A DNA stretch of 64,000 nucleotides. Source: Rhynchonema sp. JSB1_4. Taxonomy: Eukaryota; Nematoda; Chromadorea; Monhysterida; Xyalidae. The stretch covers positions 1 to 64,000 of the forward strand of contig JASAMV010009297.1 in NCBI GenBank assembly GCA_030248065.1, in the 5' to 3' direction. Position numbers and translations under genes: made by a program. The notes below the pieces were generated by a model, which searched no databases, was not told the origin of the DNA, and saw only the letters and a list, made by a program, of their open reading frames with translations. Shown piece after piece: positions 22,705-36,610 of the stretch (position 1 is the stretch's first letter; every line of letters begins with the position of its first letter).

Positions 22705-23777
22705 GCGTCATTTGTCATGTGATCTACTAGGTATTCTATTGCTACGTGACGGGCCATTTGCTTAAAACATGTATTGTAGTGCTCTCTGGCTTGCGAGCTA
22801 GGGTAAGTGAATGACCGTAAATACATGCGGGCCATGTTACCCTAATCGGGTTTGTTACATGAAGATTATGTGTTTCTCTGAATTGCCCATGAAGAGCCTG
22901 AAAACTACTGTGTCAGCTATTGTCGATTCGCTGCTGTGGTTAATGGGGAACGAAACATTTTGCACCATCACAGTGACGGCGACAAGCTTACCCAAGAAGT
23001 TGGCGCAAATGGCGGATTAATTTTATGCTTACTAATTGAACTGAACTCGATATTTTCGGTACTCTACCAGATCTTTCAGCTGAATTATCGTTTTTAGGCA
23101 CAAATATTTGATAACAAACTATATTGTTCGTTTGTTGTTCGTTCCCGATTTCCTGTCGCTTATTCAATTGAATATTTATGTTGCTGTTTTCCTGTCGTTG
23201 AATTTGATAGTAATTAAAGATTCTCACCTGTTAACACACTATATCCGTCACAGTTTGTTAATCGTGTTTGTTTGTTAAAAGTTATCTCTCCGTGCTTTCT
23301 GATGGCAATCGAGTCAATTTTAAGAACTGCAAGTGTTTTGTCCTTGCCCTGATAGTTGACCACCCTATTTCCTCTTGGTACGTTCACAACGATCAAAGGA
23401 TGATGTTTTTTATTTTGTGTCTCATTGTGTGACGTTTCACTGAATATGATAAACTTCTAGGTCGATAATAACTCCTGTTGGAATTCTTATTATTTGTCCT
23501 GGGTTCCTTACCCACGCTGATACTTTTGGGTTTATAGTACTGTGGTCAAATCACATCTGTTATTTCTTGCCCTCATTTTGGGGCTACTTGAGTTGACGAC
23601 AGTACTGTTAGCGTACCTTCGTGCTTGTTGTTTTTCGTTGCTTGTTATTATCCAATTTTTATGTGTATTTTAGTTTCTCGTCGGATGCGAGAGGTGAACA
23701 CCGGCTCATTTTTCGTCCGCTGGGCGCAGCAGGTGGGTCTGTGTTGCGTGTTTTATTGTTATCGATGCAAAAATTGT
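22705..23777. other. IFRD1 3' region, no gene recognised
   Basis: Short unsupported frames only. No canonical AATAAA close to the IFRD1 stop was found. Confidence 0.35.
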
Positions 23778-23847
23778 GCGTCGTGCGGGAATCGAACCCG
23801 CGCCGATGGCATGGGAGGCCACCATTCTACCACTGAACTAACGACGC
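23778..23847 (-). tRNA. tRNA-Gly (anticodon CCC)
   Basis: On the minus strand the acceptor arms GCGTCGT and ACGACGC pair fully. The D arm carries TTCAGTGG, the anticodon loop reads CTCCCAT (anticodon CCC) on a five-pair stem that includes one G-T, and the T arm GCGGG/CCCGC holds TTCGATT. The sequence resembles animal tRNA-Gly(CCC). No intron. Looks functional. Confidence 0.93.
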
Positions 23848-24181
23848 GCGGCCAGTTGCCTTGTTAACGTGTCCGGTAAACATGAAAGTGCATAGTCTAC
23901 ATCTGCAATACGACCGGTTTGTGTGCTGGCTGGCTATGTTTAGAAAAGGTGCACTCCCCTGCAGCTGCTGCTCTGAACGTGTGTTCGCTCGCTGTGTGTG
24001 TGTGAGCCTGTTTTCACAAGGCCAGACAAGTTTGGTTAGTCCTGCCTGGCAGCTCCGCAGTTTGGTCAGCTCCAGCTGTTCGTTTCATACAGCAGATAAT
24101 GCCGAAGATAAAGTTCCATGGTTGGTGGTTCGGCAGTTATTTTTGAAATTATATATTTTTAGCTACGTACGTCGCATTGAG

Positions 24182-25737
24182 ATGTTATCCAACAGCGTAA
24201 CTGCGGTCGTGCAATTGCTGCTGTTGTTGTTTGGTCATGTTGTCGTGCCTGTCAGTGCATATCATAAATATAGGAGCCCACTCGTGCGCAGGATACCTGA
24301 AGAGCTCACAACATTGAAGCACCCAGGTTGGTCGCAGTTTTGTTCAGGATAATACTAATGTACTGGCACTGGGTTGACTGTGTTTTGGTTACGTTTTTGC
24401 AGAATGTTACCAGAGTGATACGGACAGCAGCAGCTCAGTGAAATGTTGCTATTCATGCAGCACAGAAAGATTCGTAAAAAGTCAACCGGTTAGTGTTGGT
24501 ATGCGGCACAGTGTTGGGTGGTGCTCCGATTTTCGAATCATAATTTACACATCAAAGTGTTGCAGGATTTCTGGCAAAAATTAATGCCTGGAACCAGTGT
24601 GAAGCGATTGCGATTTAAATCGGAGAAGTACGGGTGAGTTTTTTCAGTGCAGTCCCCCAAGAGCTATCTACTTATCTTTCACCAACCCTCAGGGGGCTGG
24701 GTATCTAGCTTGTACCAACTCCAAAGTATTCCAGCATTTTACATCTACATTTAGGTTTTTATGGGGAAAATGGGCATTTTTCGATCTCGAATGCCAAAAA
24801 ATCGCGCGCGCACGAAAGGGTCATTTTTTGGCTGGTTTGGGTCAAAATGGCAAAAAGTGTCCATTTTTGCAGTAAAATAGCATACAAAAAGCACCTTCTG
24901 GTAGCTTGCACCGCTCTGAGTTAGCCCCTAGATAGGCCACCTTGAACCACTTGGCTTGCCGCTACACTGCAGTACTTCATGTGCACGTGTTCAGAACGTG
25001 GTTGGTTTGTTTGTGACACGTGATGATACGGTATTGAATGCTTGGTGCCAGAAGTTCTTCATGCCAATGCAGTTATTCCACCCGTCAACAAGTCTACCAC
25101 GATTGCGCCACCCATCTGTCACCATTGAGTCAACTCGAGCCATGTGACGATGGATGTTTCACGATCAGACCGTATGATCGCAACGGTGAAGGTCGGTGGC
25201 TTGCTCACGATTCACCTGGCTTTCACATGCGGGCGGTGCGCCGGCGCTCGTCGGTGCGAATGTACCTTTGTCACTGGCACTTGACCAAAGTCCTCAACCC
25301 GTGCTTCCTCACTGCAACATTGCAGACTTCGACCATTCGCAAATCTACCGTGGTTGTCTGACTTGGCTGTTTTTCGACAGCAAAACCGTTCAACTGAGGG
25401 AACAATACAAGGAAACGTTCACGAATACGCACAACCTGACTGTTGTGTCCACAAATCTTAATAAATCAAATGGCGATGATGTGCAACTGTTCAGCTATTT
25501 CTACTGCAATTCACATAAATGCAACGATGAAAGGACGGAATTGTGAGTTATGGGAGTTGCGGGGATTTCATGCTGAACGGTCAATTCATGAAGTGATAAC
25601 CGAAGTATTTTCACTCACATTCCGTTTTCAGACATCATCACACGGACGGTCGGGGTGCTGCTTTGCCCAATGTCCGTCTTTCAAATATGACCATTGTCGC
25701 TCTGCTCATTACGTTGTGCGTTGTCAATATGATCTGA
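24182..25737 (+). CDS. Cysteine-rich surface protein with C-terminal anchor signal
   Basis: Exons 24182-24326, 24403-24488, 24566-24633, 25052-25191, 25326-25542, 25632-25737; every junction keeps phase and the product has 253 residues. It starts with a signal peptide (MLSNSVTAVVQLLLLLFGH). The mature part has paired and clustered cysteines: KCCYSCS, SSCQCSYS, CDDGCF, GCLTW and YCNSHKCND. The last residues are hydrophobic (MTIVALLITLCVVNMI), as in a GPI-attachment signal or a single C-terminal membrane span. The layout recalls nematode Ly6-like or ET-module surface proteins, whose last cysteines often read C-x4-CN, but I do not assign a family. Intron 3 contains a transposon remnant. Function unknown; expected at the cell surface. 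Confidence 0.85.
24655..24950 (+). repeat. Transposon remnant in intron 3
   Basis: Has TAGCTTGTACC and TAGCTTGCACC words around an AT-rich core with GCGCGCGCACG near 24805, the plan shared by families A-E. Terminal repeats are unclear. Confidence 0.4.
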
Positions 25738-26406
25738 ATTCAGATTTTTTCGGGTTGATTCATTGTTCTATGATCTGAATCTGAGGCCTTATATCGCCAT
25801 TCATTCCTTTTCGTTGCATTTGAATCACATGATGCTTGCGGGTGCACACTATTTTGATTAGATATGCAGTTATTACGTTTCGATTTGATGGTGCTTTTCA
25901 TGCTGCGCTGCCTGTCTGACAAACGTGCATTTTTGATAATTACAGTTTTTGTGAAATACCATGTGTTGCTTTTATCGATTTCGGATAACATTACCTATGT
26001 ATATGTAGATTGTTATAGCTGTTATGTCGTGTTCCTTGCATTAAAGTTACCAAATGTTTGCTCAAGTTCGTTTTTCTAGTTCTGAAACAGGGTATGATTG
26101 AACGCGTGTGAAAACGATGAAGCTCCGTTGTTTTGATGTTCGACAATGCAGAATAGCAAACGGCAAAATACCTAAATAGAAACAGAATACTGACTTGATA
26201 TTATCAATGCACGATTATGCTCCTAATCTTGATGCGTTCTTCACTGCAAAAACGTGAAGACATCGCGAAAAATACAAAGTTATTGAAAACAGTTTAGCGT
26301 TATCATTACCGCAACAATGACGGTGTACAGGAAAGCAAATGAACTCTGCAACTGATCTGCAAACTTGTATAACAGTTCACATTCGCATTGAACAAGGCGT
26401 ATGATG
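25738..26406. other. Convergent intergenic region
   Basis: Lies between the 3' ends of the cysteine-rich gene and the ABHD10-like gene. An ATTAAA at about 26040 may serve the former. Nothing else seen. Confidence 0.35.
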
Positions 26407-27777
26407 CTACATATTGGCATGCCATTCATGCACATTCGTCTGTTCATTGCTGGTGAACAGACCGTGTGTGATGTTCCATTTGTCTTCATTCGCATTCTCC
26501 GTGTCAACCAAATCCTCAATCATGCGTTGGATGTCCGGGGTGCACGTTTTGAAAAGATGACCCTGTTTGTTGGCCAATACCAGGCGACATTTGCCGGGCG
26601 GCAGTTTGCGTGCCAACATCACACTGTTCTCAAAGGGCACAATCTTGTCATCAATGCCGTGCACCACATGCACCGGACATTTCAGATTGATGGGACCATC
26701 CTGGTTCACTGGACACTTGCGACCGAACACCATCAGGTCATCATAGGCCACGTACACCTCGTCCCCGCCCTTGTACGCTGGGTGCCGAACGATCTGAAAT
26801 GCTTGTCGTCTCAAGCAGTGATAGTTTACGCAAGCATGAAACCAGCGCAGTGGGTCGCTGACATCCTGATGCATTCACACTGACGATGACCTGGTGCACC
26901 GCCCGTCTCTGAAAACAGAACGAAACGACCAACCAAAAGCACACACCGAAGGCTGATGCCCATTGGCTCAGCTGGCACCGGCCGCTTTTTTGCGTTTGGA
27001 CTTTCACAAGTCGTATAGAATCTTAACGAGTTCCCAGCTGGCCACAATTAACAAACAAACAATGAATGCCATACCTCTCCACGTTCCAATCGTTTCCTTG
27101 AGCCCGGCAACACCCTTTCCATGTATCCGAGATCCAGCGCCACACCGGGTGAGATTAAACCGACTTTGTGCACTTTGTATTCGCGTGCTGCAAGTGAAGA
27201 TTGTGTGGTGCTGCTTTAAGAATCTTGTCAATATTAACCAATTTACCTCCCGAATGCCTAATCAAGTTTCCCAATATCCCAGATTGATGGATTTCACTTG
27301 ATGTTGTCTTTACATGCAGTAGAGCCATCAATATCATCACGTACCCATGGCGGCGCGCAATGCGGCTTGTGCACCGGCACTGATCGCCATCAGATTCAAC
27401 GGGCCTGACGATGCATAGAATCGATCGATGAGTGTAACGATGTCCTCCACCCACGTGTCCACATTCCAAATCGGTTGCCGGTGTTCATCAGTGGTGTTTT
27501 TGGCAGCACCCAGAAATCGGTATTGAAATCGTGTGAATCGTCGTCCAAGCCTCTCGAATTCAGCCTGAACCTCCAACACGAACGGCTGTTTCCAGCTAGC
27601 ACCCAGACCCTGGCAGAAAATGGTGTTCGGACCGCGACCGTTCGTGCTCACGACCGGGAATTGCAGATAGCTGACACCGCGACGGATTGGACTGGAGACC
27701 GCGGTCGATGTGGGACACAGATGCAGTCGTAGGTGTTGAACACCAGAACGCGATAAGGGACTCATTATGCGGCGCAA
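26407..27777 (-). CDS. ABHD10-like alpha/beta hydrolase
   Basis: Serine hydrolase of the family that includes mitochondrial ABHD10 (an acyl-protein thioesterase and acyl-glucuronide hydrolase in mammals). Minus-strand exons 27345-27777, 27075-27187, 26407-26793; phases agree, 310 residues (306 from the second Met at 27765), close to human ABHD10. The N-terminus is rich in Ser, Arg and hydrophobic residues and could target mitochondria. Catalytic features: nucleophile motif AISAGAQA (Ser about residue 133, with Ala in the first place of the usual G-x-S-x-G), acid in HGIDDKIVPF, histidine in NKQGHLF. The start could be either Met. The intron at 26794-27074 contains a dispersed repeat. Family fit is good, but substrate is inference. 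Confidence 0.9.
26805..26915. repeat. Dispersed repeat R, copy 1
   Basis: Core ACTGACGATGACCTGGTGCA, preceded by GCATGAAACCAGC. Related copies lie at about 37975-38125 and 61785-61865. Short, no clear ends. Confidence 0.5.
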
Positions 27778-30700
27778 TGGCTGACGAATCTGGAAAGGAG
27801 TCGGTTTGGTGCATACTCATTTCAGAGCATTTGAAAACAAGGCGTCTTCGCGAGACTGACAAAAAGATGAAAATCTGTGCCAGCTTTAAACTACTTGATC
27901 AATCCTAAACCGCGTTGCGCAAAACGCATCATAAAATTATGGATATGAGAAAATACGATGCACACAACAATCTTGTATTGTGTCGTGATGTGAATGGGTG
28001 CGTGTATGATGGAGAAATGTATACCCAAACCCATTGCAGAACAGGCATGTGTGCGATCCAGAGCAGATGGCATGGAAAATGTTAATAGGTTAAACATCGC
28101 TTTCCAACAATCGAGCGCTGGTGCATTACTTGAAAATGGGCACAATTCAGTTGGAGGAAGGATCAGATAATGCGCGTGCTGTGCACGTGTGTTCTGCCCA
28201 GATTTGTGTGCGAAACTCGCTCAGTTCAAATAATGCAAGTTCACACAACAAATACAGCGAAAAGAGTAGACGGTGTTGTGTTCCTGCTCCGAAACCGTTT
28301 AGACTGTAACTGTAAACTGGGCAGACGTCTGACGTCTGATTGCTGAATTTCACGTGAATTGGGTTATTGAGCCGATCCCAGATCACAACTTGGGCTTTCA
28401 GGTTTGATGTTCGAAAGCATTTTTTCAGAAAAGTTTCAAATAATAAAATAACTGAAACTAATATCACATTATGCCCGATTCTCGAGTCGTTTTACAACGC
28501 GATAATGTTCGATCGGAGATCATAATGACGGCAACTGACCTTGCAGTAGCAAATATTCACTTTTACATTCATGTACGTATGAGGCGCATATTCAATTGAA
28601 AGCACGGGTTGCAGACTGCGTTGTGATTATGCTCAACAAGGTTTTCTTTTTTCATACAAAGCAGGTATGCACTTCGAGGACACCAAAACATACATGCGCG
28701 TTGGCGTCTGACGTCTGCGTTGCTGCAGCAAGAACACCACTTGCGTCATTCAGTACTTGATCACCACCACATAGGCCTGTCTTTCTCATTCATTCACGTG
28801 GATGAAAGCACACATTTAGATTCAACGACACTCACTCGCATTATTGCAATGGGACACAAGAAAAGAAGTGAGACCAGACTCTTTTCGTGGCATGGGTGTG
28901 TTCAGTTATATCTGGAAAGCTTTCGTTCTGAAGTGTTGACCGATGATTACCTGGACTTGGGAATTTTGAAATCGTGACACTCCTCCAGTTTTCTTTGCGA
29001 CTTGATAGTACAACTATCGTAGAAGACCATGAAACATCAGCTGGTCTGAATGCCCAACACTATCATTTGTCGGTTCATAGCCAACGCCATTGAAGCCTTC
29101 CAAACTTGGCTCGTTCGCTGTGCTGGACATTTCTGGTTATCGTCAGAGACAAAGGTGCAGAAAAAAACACGGCGGGTGCCCGTATACGGAACCGATCTTT
29201 CAAAAACCAAGTTATAGTGGACGAATACTCGCTTTGCATTCGCCATTCAGTGACTTGGGTTAACGCTTTCCCCCTCGTTGTAAGTTGACATGTACAACAG
29301 AGCAGCAACGACGGAAGTCATGCTTTTCGTGCACGTCCATAGTCACGCGTGCGGGTGCAAGCCAACCAAGGTCGTCCAGTACAGTCGCCTCGGCCTTGAC
29401 GCAAATTTGTGCCTTGCCACTGCACGCATTGTGGTGACTGCTTAGCACGATGGTTTTTAGAAAAAAACGCACACGCACGCTGAAGAATGCTGATGGCTCG
29501 TTATTTATGGGAAAAATCGACGAAAATTCTCCCGAATAATGATGCGGATGTTATACATCAACAGTATGCGCTCGCACAAACATGAATCAACGTGCACAAA
29601 CATCCTGGCCTTATCGTGTTAGCCAATAACAGCTTGGCTGGTTTGTGATCAACGATTCTGTGTGTCACCTACGCAGCACTCAATATATTTTTTGCCCGCA
29701 ACCGCGGATATACCACAAAATATTGCTGTATGTCATGCCAAAAGTTTCGTGACACCAAGTCGAACGTTTCTCACGACAGTGTTCGTTCAAAGTTCAACTT
29801 TGGTTTCTCTCATTTTTTTGCGCATTCACCGCCGGGTGCTAAGTAATAACGCTAAATACAAATGACAGTTGTATTTGAAATGCCTTGACAATGTGTTGCG
29901 TACACGCATGGCCCCATTCCATCTAATTATCACAATATCAATATCAGTGCATGTGCAGCGAGCATCACTCGGCCACTAACACAAACGTAGCCGATGTGCT
30001 TTTACCAAGCTTGCACACGCTCCCGGAAATCAGTTTCGTCATGCATTTTGATAACCACATTATTTACTGACCTGTCGACGTTGATGACATTGACAGTATC
30101 ATTTGGATGTAATGCATGGTGTAAATTGATCAGGTAATGTCGATACACAGCATGTGGCTTGCTTGTGACACGCCGCTGATTCTTGGTTGCTGGTGCTTTT
30201 CCGCTCGCCGTTTTTGGATTTCACGCGCATGTTTACATGCAGACTACAGTATAACGACGTGTGAAATTAGACATTTTTGTACCAAACGATACAAAACTTG
30301 TTATTATTTTTTCGATTGCAGCTGCGTCCGGTGGTTTGATTTTGATGACAGATGAACCAGTTTAGATTTGACTTCTTGCTCCCTGCGTCTGTGTGAGTGT
30401 TTCTTCGTGAATTTATAGGCTGTCCATTGAACTATCAAATGATACGACGAATAATGTAATAAGTTTTGCTCGTGCATGCGGTTGTCATGAATGAAATAAA
30501 CCACTTTCATTGCATTCCAGTTGCTCTAATGTACTTATTAGTGATTATGTACGGACGAGTACGCTTTTACAACGAATATTATTCTGTCGTTCAGAAAACG
30601 CTGTTTGTCTTGTGCGTCCATCACATTATATTTTTACTTAATATGATTATTTGAAACTTTGTCTGCCGATGTAAAAAGAGTAACACATTCCTTGATGTTT

Positions 30701-31008
30701 TTGATTGTCATAGTCAGGCATCGTCCATTGTTGAGACGAGAGCGCTAAAATCGTGCTATACCGTCTGTTTTGAAGCAAAGGTACAGTATGGCAGTACCGC
30801 TTTGCAAACAGCCTCAGAATGTTCCACATACACTGTTGCATGGTCTGTTGTTCAAGTGAGAATAGTACAACAGGATTACCGATTTTGACACCTGCTTTCA
30901 CAGCCGGCGCGTGGTGCACCGGGCGTTCCTCAGTGTGTATACACCAGACAGTCACGTGGTCCCAAAAACACAGGTGTTTCCAGCAGGACACATTGCTGAT
31001 TATCGACC
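27778..31008. other. No gene recognised
   Basis: About 3.2 kb between divergent genes. Short frames only; AATAAA-like sites such as the one near 30495 have no supported gene in front of them. It probably includes promoters of the flanking genes, but no element is identifiable. Confidence 0.4.
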
Positions 31009-33096
31009 ATGTTGCGTCTGCTGTGTCTGACGACGATTGTGTGGGCCGAGCCGTCGTTCAACCACAATCCACACGATCACCAACATATGCCCATGTCGAT
31101 GATGCCTGTCGATTTCAGCGGTTACTATCGTGCCCTGCCACCCATATTCAATGGACGAGCTATTGTGCCCAGACATCGGCCCAACTACATCCAGCTGATG
31201 AAGGTTACAATTACGCCATAACTAGTGCCTTTCCCGATAAGTAGAGCAGGTTCCATTTTATGCACCGCAACATTTGGCTAGCGGCCAAATGTTTGCTGCA
31301 AAAATCTGTCATTCTCATTCAGAATCTTAGAACACCACTGTTACGGGTCTACCGAAGGAAAGAAAGGTTCCGTACACATGATTCATTTGCCCTCAAAATC
31401 TCATTATTCTTGTTTAGGCTAAAACTCCGTGTGTTCGTGGTCGGTTTTGCCAGGCAAAGCCGTTCAAACCAATCGTTATCGGTTACACGGTAGCGCTAAT
31501 GTGTGTGTTTCAGCAGCGCAACGTGATGGGCTTTGGTCTACCGACCATACCGTCGTTGGCCCGTCAACGGCAATCCATGGAGAAACTGCCCCCAATTCCG
31601 GTGATGCGCACCGAATATGTCACACCCGCACCCGGACTGCCGAAACATCTGCCGCCCGTGCCTGGACAAAGGTGACTGACACTCATACCACAAGAATGAA
31701 ATAGTACTCTATGATACGATGCATGCCCACAAGGCAAAGTCGTATCGTTATTGATCTATCATCTTTTGTGCAAAGCATGTCCACATGACAGCATCCAGTG
31801 CAGTGCTCTAACGACATTAAACTTGGGACATGTTACTTGTTGATCCTATGCGATAGTAGGAAAGTTTGCTGTGGTAGATCGGCAGCGGGGATGTTCAGAG
31901 TGCAACATTGAGATGTTTGAAGAAACCGATGTCATTTTCTGTCGATTACAGTGGCACCGAGCCATTGGTGAAACGCGCCGGCCGTCCGTGGCTGCCCAGA
32001 CATCGTGAGACCGCAAAACAACAACTTGAAACCGGCGGGGGCACGCCCACTGTCAGCGGACGGGGTCGCAATTTGCCGGTGTGGAACAAAAATGATTACT
32101 CGCTGCCGTATTTTCACAGTTCGTGCTGTTCGATTTAATTTCGACTTGAAACGCAAGCCGTGTTGCAGCCAATTCCCGGCCAGACCCAAATGTCTCAATG
32201 TCCCAAGCCCAACTTCGGCCAATGTATGCCCGACTACGAGATCAATCAACGCACGGCCGCTTGTTGTCGTCAATTTGGTGTCAGTCCTTCGTGCTCGGAT
32301 TTCTGTCGATTTGGATTCAGGATTGAACAGGTGACGCGTTTTTTGTCGTTGTTGTCTTCTGTGCCAGTACATGAGCACAGAGGTTGATACCTGAACAGTG
32401 ATATTCTCGAATGTGACAAGCTATGGTCAAACAAGAATGCCAGTTTGTGTGACCATAATAACCTAAAGAAGTGCTAAAAGCTGAAAACGCAATAAACTGG
32501 CAGCATTGATGTTTCAGCTGTTCGCTCGAGTGTCACAGTCCAAATGTCGCTGGAGTGAAATGAGCGACGTACTATCGTGTCTCAGCAACCATCGGGACAC
32601 AACCGAATGTTGTCTCGCCAAAGGTTTGAATCCGCTGATTACAAGAGTTTCAAACTTCTACAGCACATGCAGCGTGTTGTAAACCTGTTTGTCTCTGTGT
32701 TAGCACGTCGAACACTTTGAGATGCCGAGAGCACACAGAACAGCGAACATTTAGACACAAACGACATCTAATACTACTAACATAGGAAGACGTATGTCAG
32801 TGGCCCCCTCCCTCGGGGGCACGGTTCAATTTTCACGGGTAGCTTTGGGTATGCTAACGGATTTTCGGATATAGCCCAGCGTGCGTGGGCGCGAAGCTTT
32901 AGGCACGGGCCCCGGATTGTTCCTTCGGAGACACTTCGTGCCACGGTGACATACGTTTCGCGCAGGTGTAAATGACCCATTGTGCCTGGACGTGTGCAAC
33001 CCGACCAATGGTCTTCCCCGCATTCACACCGATCTGCTCAGATGTGTGGGCACGTTCAACCGCGTCAAACAGTGCTACAAGGCGTATCACAGTTGA
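31009..33096 (+). CDS. Secreted DB-module protein
   Basis: Exons 31009-31203, 31514-31671, 31952-32078, 32169-32330, 32518-32623, 32966-33096; all phases agree, 292 residues. Signal peptide MLRLLCLTTIVWA, then a His/Pro/Arg-rich low-complexity part up to about residue 160, then a cysteine-rich part. The latter has the DB-module pattern: ACCRQFGVSPSCSDFCRFGF, followed by further cysteines with ECCLAKG, LCLDVCNP and QCYKAYHS. DB modules (Pfam PF01682) are found mainly in nematode extracellular proteins of unknown role. The product is expected to be secreted, perhaps to the matrix or cuticle. A second, diverged module may be formed by the last two exons. Confidence 0.9.
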
Positions 33097-36000
33097 GACA
33101 GCATACCGTGTAGTATTGATTGGAAACAAAAACGTAGCATTTATGTAGTTGTCCACCCCAAAAATGATAACACCATGTTCTTTGTCGTGCCGTCTTCTTA
33201 CTTTCTGTCTGAACTCAATGATCACCTCTCATCCGCGTTTATGCTTTGTGCCATTTGTTGTTTGGTGTTTGTTTTTATTTTTATTCCAGCGCTGTTGAAA
33301 ATAACATTGAAACGATTTAATTGTGTGACGAATGTTCGTTAAAAAAAAGTCCCGCGCGCCGGCGCACAGTGGTACGGGAGAATGACAGTGAGTGACCAAT
33401 CAAGGCGAACCAGCCCCAAAGGCTTCAAGCGCCCGGATATTGAAAAACAGTGCGAAATAGCATCACTACGTGTATATAAACGTTTAAATGAAGTAAACAC
33501 GTTAAACATGTTGTCTGATCCTTGTACGTAGCATCTCATTTGGGCAGTGCCTGTGGGCAGCTGATATTGGACGTTTTTGCTTGCTCTGACGGCATCTGGA
33601 AACTATGAGGTGCGAGACGAGAACAGTTTATTAACCACTGTTTACATTGCGGAGCATAGTTTGACAGAAGCACCGAAAAAATGAGTTCATTAAATACGCA
33701 GAACTCTCACATTTCCTTCCACCCACAATCGACTGTACTTTCCCACGTCAAATTATACCCACCCTCACCAGCCCCGCATTACATGTAGTACAACACCAGA
33801 TAATCATGTGCTTTCAAAGCATGACAGCGTTTGGGACATTGCAACGAAACGTACCTGCAGTCTATTAGGTACATAATGAACTGGTACTGCAGTCACCACA
33901 GCATCGGGTTGCTCAAATTTTCTCAATCATCAGCTGTTTGTTGTTTGCATATCATTTACTTCAGTTGTTTTTGCTCCACGTTTCTTTGCAATGCAACGTG
34001 TCATTTTTTTATTCCTAATTGCCCAAAATAGTGATCATAATATTATGAACCTGGGGTTTGACCCGTTCGCAGGTGAGTAAGCCTCACAGCTGACGTACAT
34101 TCAATTGTAAGATGCCCTGCGCAATGCATCTGGCAGTGCACAATGACCCGCCCAAATGTGTTCTGTGTGTGGCTTGCCGTGACGCTGATGGTGGTGTACA
34201 AGTATGTACCTAAAGCATGTTGCTGACGGTATGGTATTACCGTTTTCGCGCTTGAATGCACTCTGATGAGTTTCTGCCTGTCATACGCTCAATGTACGTA
34301 TGTGCACATAAATGAAGTTGGGTACCACTGCTGTGATCCAAAATTATTTGAATGGTGCCCTAATAATCGAGATGGTGACCGGTTGACATACAGTACGGTT
34401 CGGAAGTCACTTGGAACGCGCAGCCGAGCATCATTTAGAGACGATATATGCCGCTGCGCCGGAAATCACTTTTGCAGCACGCGCTCATTGCAGTTGCCTG
34501 GTAAACGTTGGCTAACATTATGTATACAGCATTTCAGAGAAAGGATTCACTCAGCTGATAGGCTTATGATTTGTCAAAGTTGCTAGATCGAGAGAACTAA
34601 CAGACTTTCAGTGCTCAGAGAGCATTTCGATGCACCTGTTTTTTATTTGTGCTGGTTCAAATCTTATGAGCAGTCGTCAATGTGCAGTTTTTGAGCGTGC
34701 CGAGGTATGTATGGACAACACCACGTTGCTCGTCTGCTTGCAGTGGTCGTATGTATGTAGATTACTCATTTGTTTCTTTTGTGAAACAAAATGAGCATGG
34801 TGTAAGTCTTTACTCCTCTTCAAATTTATCCCAAACAAAAGGTTGGTCTTCCCGTCCTATATAATATACACAGGGTTACCTTCTAGGTTCTTGAAGTCAT
34901 GATCAAAGGGATTAGATCGCAGCTGATCGACGAAAACGTGCAAGTCAGTGGAAAAGTTCTCTTTTGTCTTTTATGTCCCTCAAAACATATCTAACTAATT
35001 TTGATGATTCAGCAATTTTATTCTTCAAGAAATCAATAAACAAGGTTTAAAAAATTAAAAACATTAAAAATAATTAAAAAGTTTTTTAAAAAGTTCGATG
35101 ATGAAAATTTTTTTAATCCAACCCTGGACCCAGCATGGGTGCATTTCCTGCATTAGTGTGCTACATACTTAAAAAAATTGTCGGACGTCTAAGAATAGCA
35201 TGATTCAATGTGACTTGGGGCTTAGGTCTCGAGACACCTGGTATGAACTTTCAGAGGTTACAGTGATGATTAAGCCAAAAGCCTTTGAAAACATAGCACG
35301 GGTTACTTCGATGTTCGATGTTTCCCATGTCCATGATCGGGTGTGGCAACAGAACTACACATACCACTTACAAATTGGAAAGTTCGCTGTTTTTTACGGT
35401 TACTTTCGTCCAATTTTGGTTGCAAGGCACCAGCTGGTGTCCGGTACTGTGACATAATGGGACGACCACAGTCGATGTTGTTACTACACATACATACAAT
35501 AATTCGCTCCAAATACACACCATACAATCGGGTTTCATTCAGTTGGCGTTTGGTGCTGGTCGCCCGTGCACCACACCACATGCATGGCACAAAACAACAT
35601 AAAGTGTTTGTTTGTATGTAGCCCACACTTTTTTCACTTCTCAGCATTTTGCATCAATGATGCTCCATTTTGTGACGGGCATGTTTCCAAAGCCAACCGC
35701 CGTTTTGCTGGTGCATTTTGAATGCCATGTGTTGGTTCAACATCGAAAATGCATGGCATGTACCGTGTGACATTAATTGCTTGAACTTGGCAGTCATAGG
35801 GAGTGCATTTTGTAATGTTTTGATCGCTGTTTTGTTGCAGTGAGTGCTTCGCATTTGAGTTGTTCAAAACAAAAACTGTCAGCTAACGCAGGCATGCTTA
35901 TCGACTTTTGTTTTTTGTTTTTTAAATGCTGGGCGGCTATAGTAAAACGACGGCACAACCTTTGTTTTTCGTCAAGATGCTCCACCCACCACAAACATGT

Positions 36001-36602
36001 TTAGCCTCGCCCGTTGTGTGTGGGTGTTGCACGTACCGTATGTATATTGTATCCCTCCATGTTGTATCTCACCAAACTATGCGAATTTACTGAAGCCGAA
36101 ATGATTCTCAAACCGACTTCACGTCGATGTGTTCCACCCGCATCCTTTGACCGGGTCACATTCAATGACTGCTGTTGTGTGCGGCTGTCACCCTTCTGGT
36201 GTGCACCAATGCACCTCATAAGTCTCACAACCATCTCGGTAGTGGAAACAAAAGAGCTCGCGGCTGAAAAAATATCTGGGCCGAGTCGCCGTGCAAGATC
36301 TGAGACTGAGAAGCTCTTCCGGTAGGCAAGCTGACAGTTCGTCGCATATAAAAAGGTCCAGAATATTCATGTGACAAAATTTTTAGCATTCTATTTTTCA
36401 ACATCATTATCTTTGTGTCGCAAAATGTTTAGGAGGTTCGAAACCTCTGGTTCAATCGTCTTGAAATGCTCCACTGTCTTGTCAGCCAGCCAGCATGCAG
36501 CGAAAGCTCAGTCAATGAAAACGAATCCCTTCAATTCATTCCTTGAATTCTTTCAGGCCTTTATTCACTCTTTGGTGTATCGTTTTTGCATTGGGTCCCT
36601 AC
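33097..36602. other. No gene recognised
   Basis: About 3.5 kb. Contains a fragment like the family M end near 35120 (CCAACCCTGG) after a run of AAAAATTAAAA. Otherwise nothing identified on either strand. Confidence 0.4.
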
Positions 36603-36610
36603 GTTTGAAG

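Noticed and set aside
25017..25051. An extra exon in the cysteine-rich gene coding FMCTCSERGWF
   Set aside because: It would need a 32-base intron; joining exon 3 directly to 25052 keeps phase without it.
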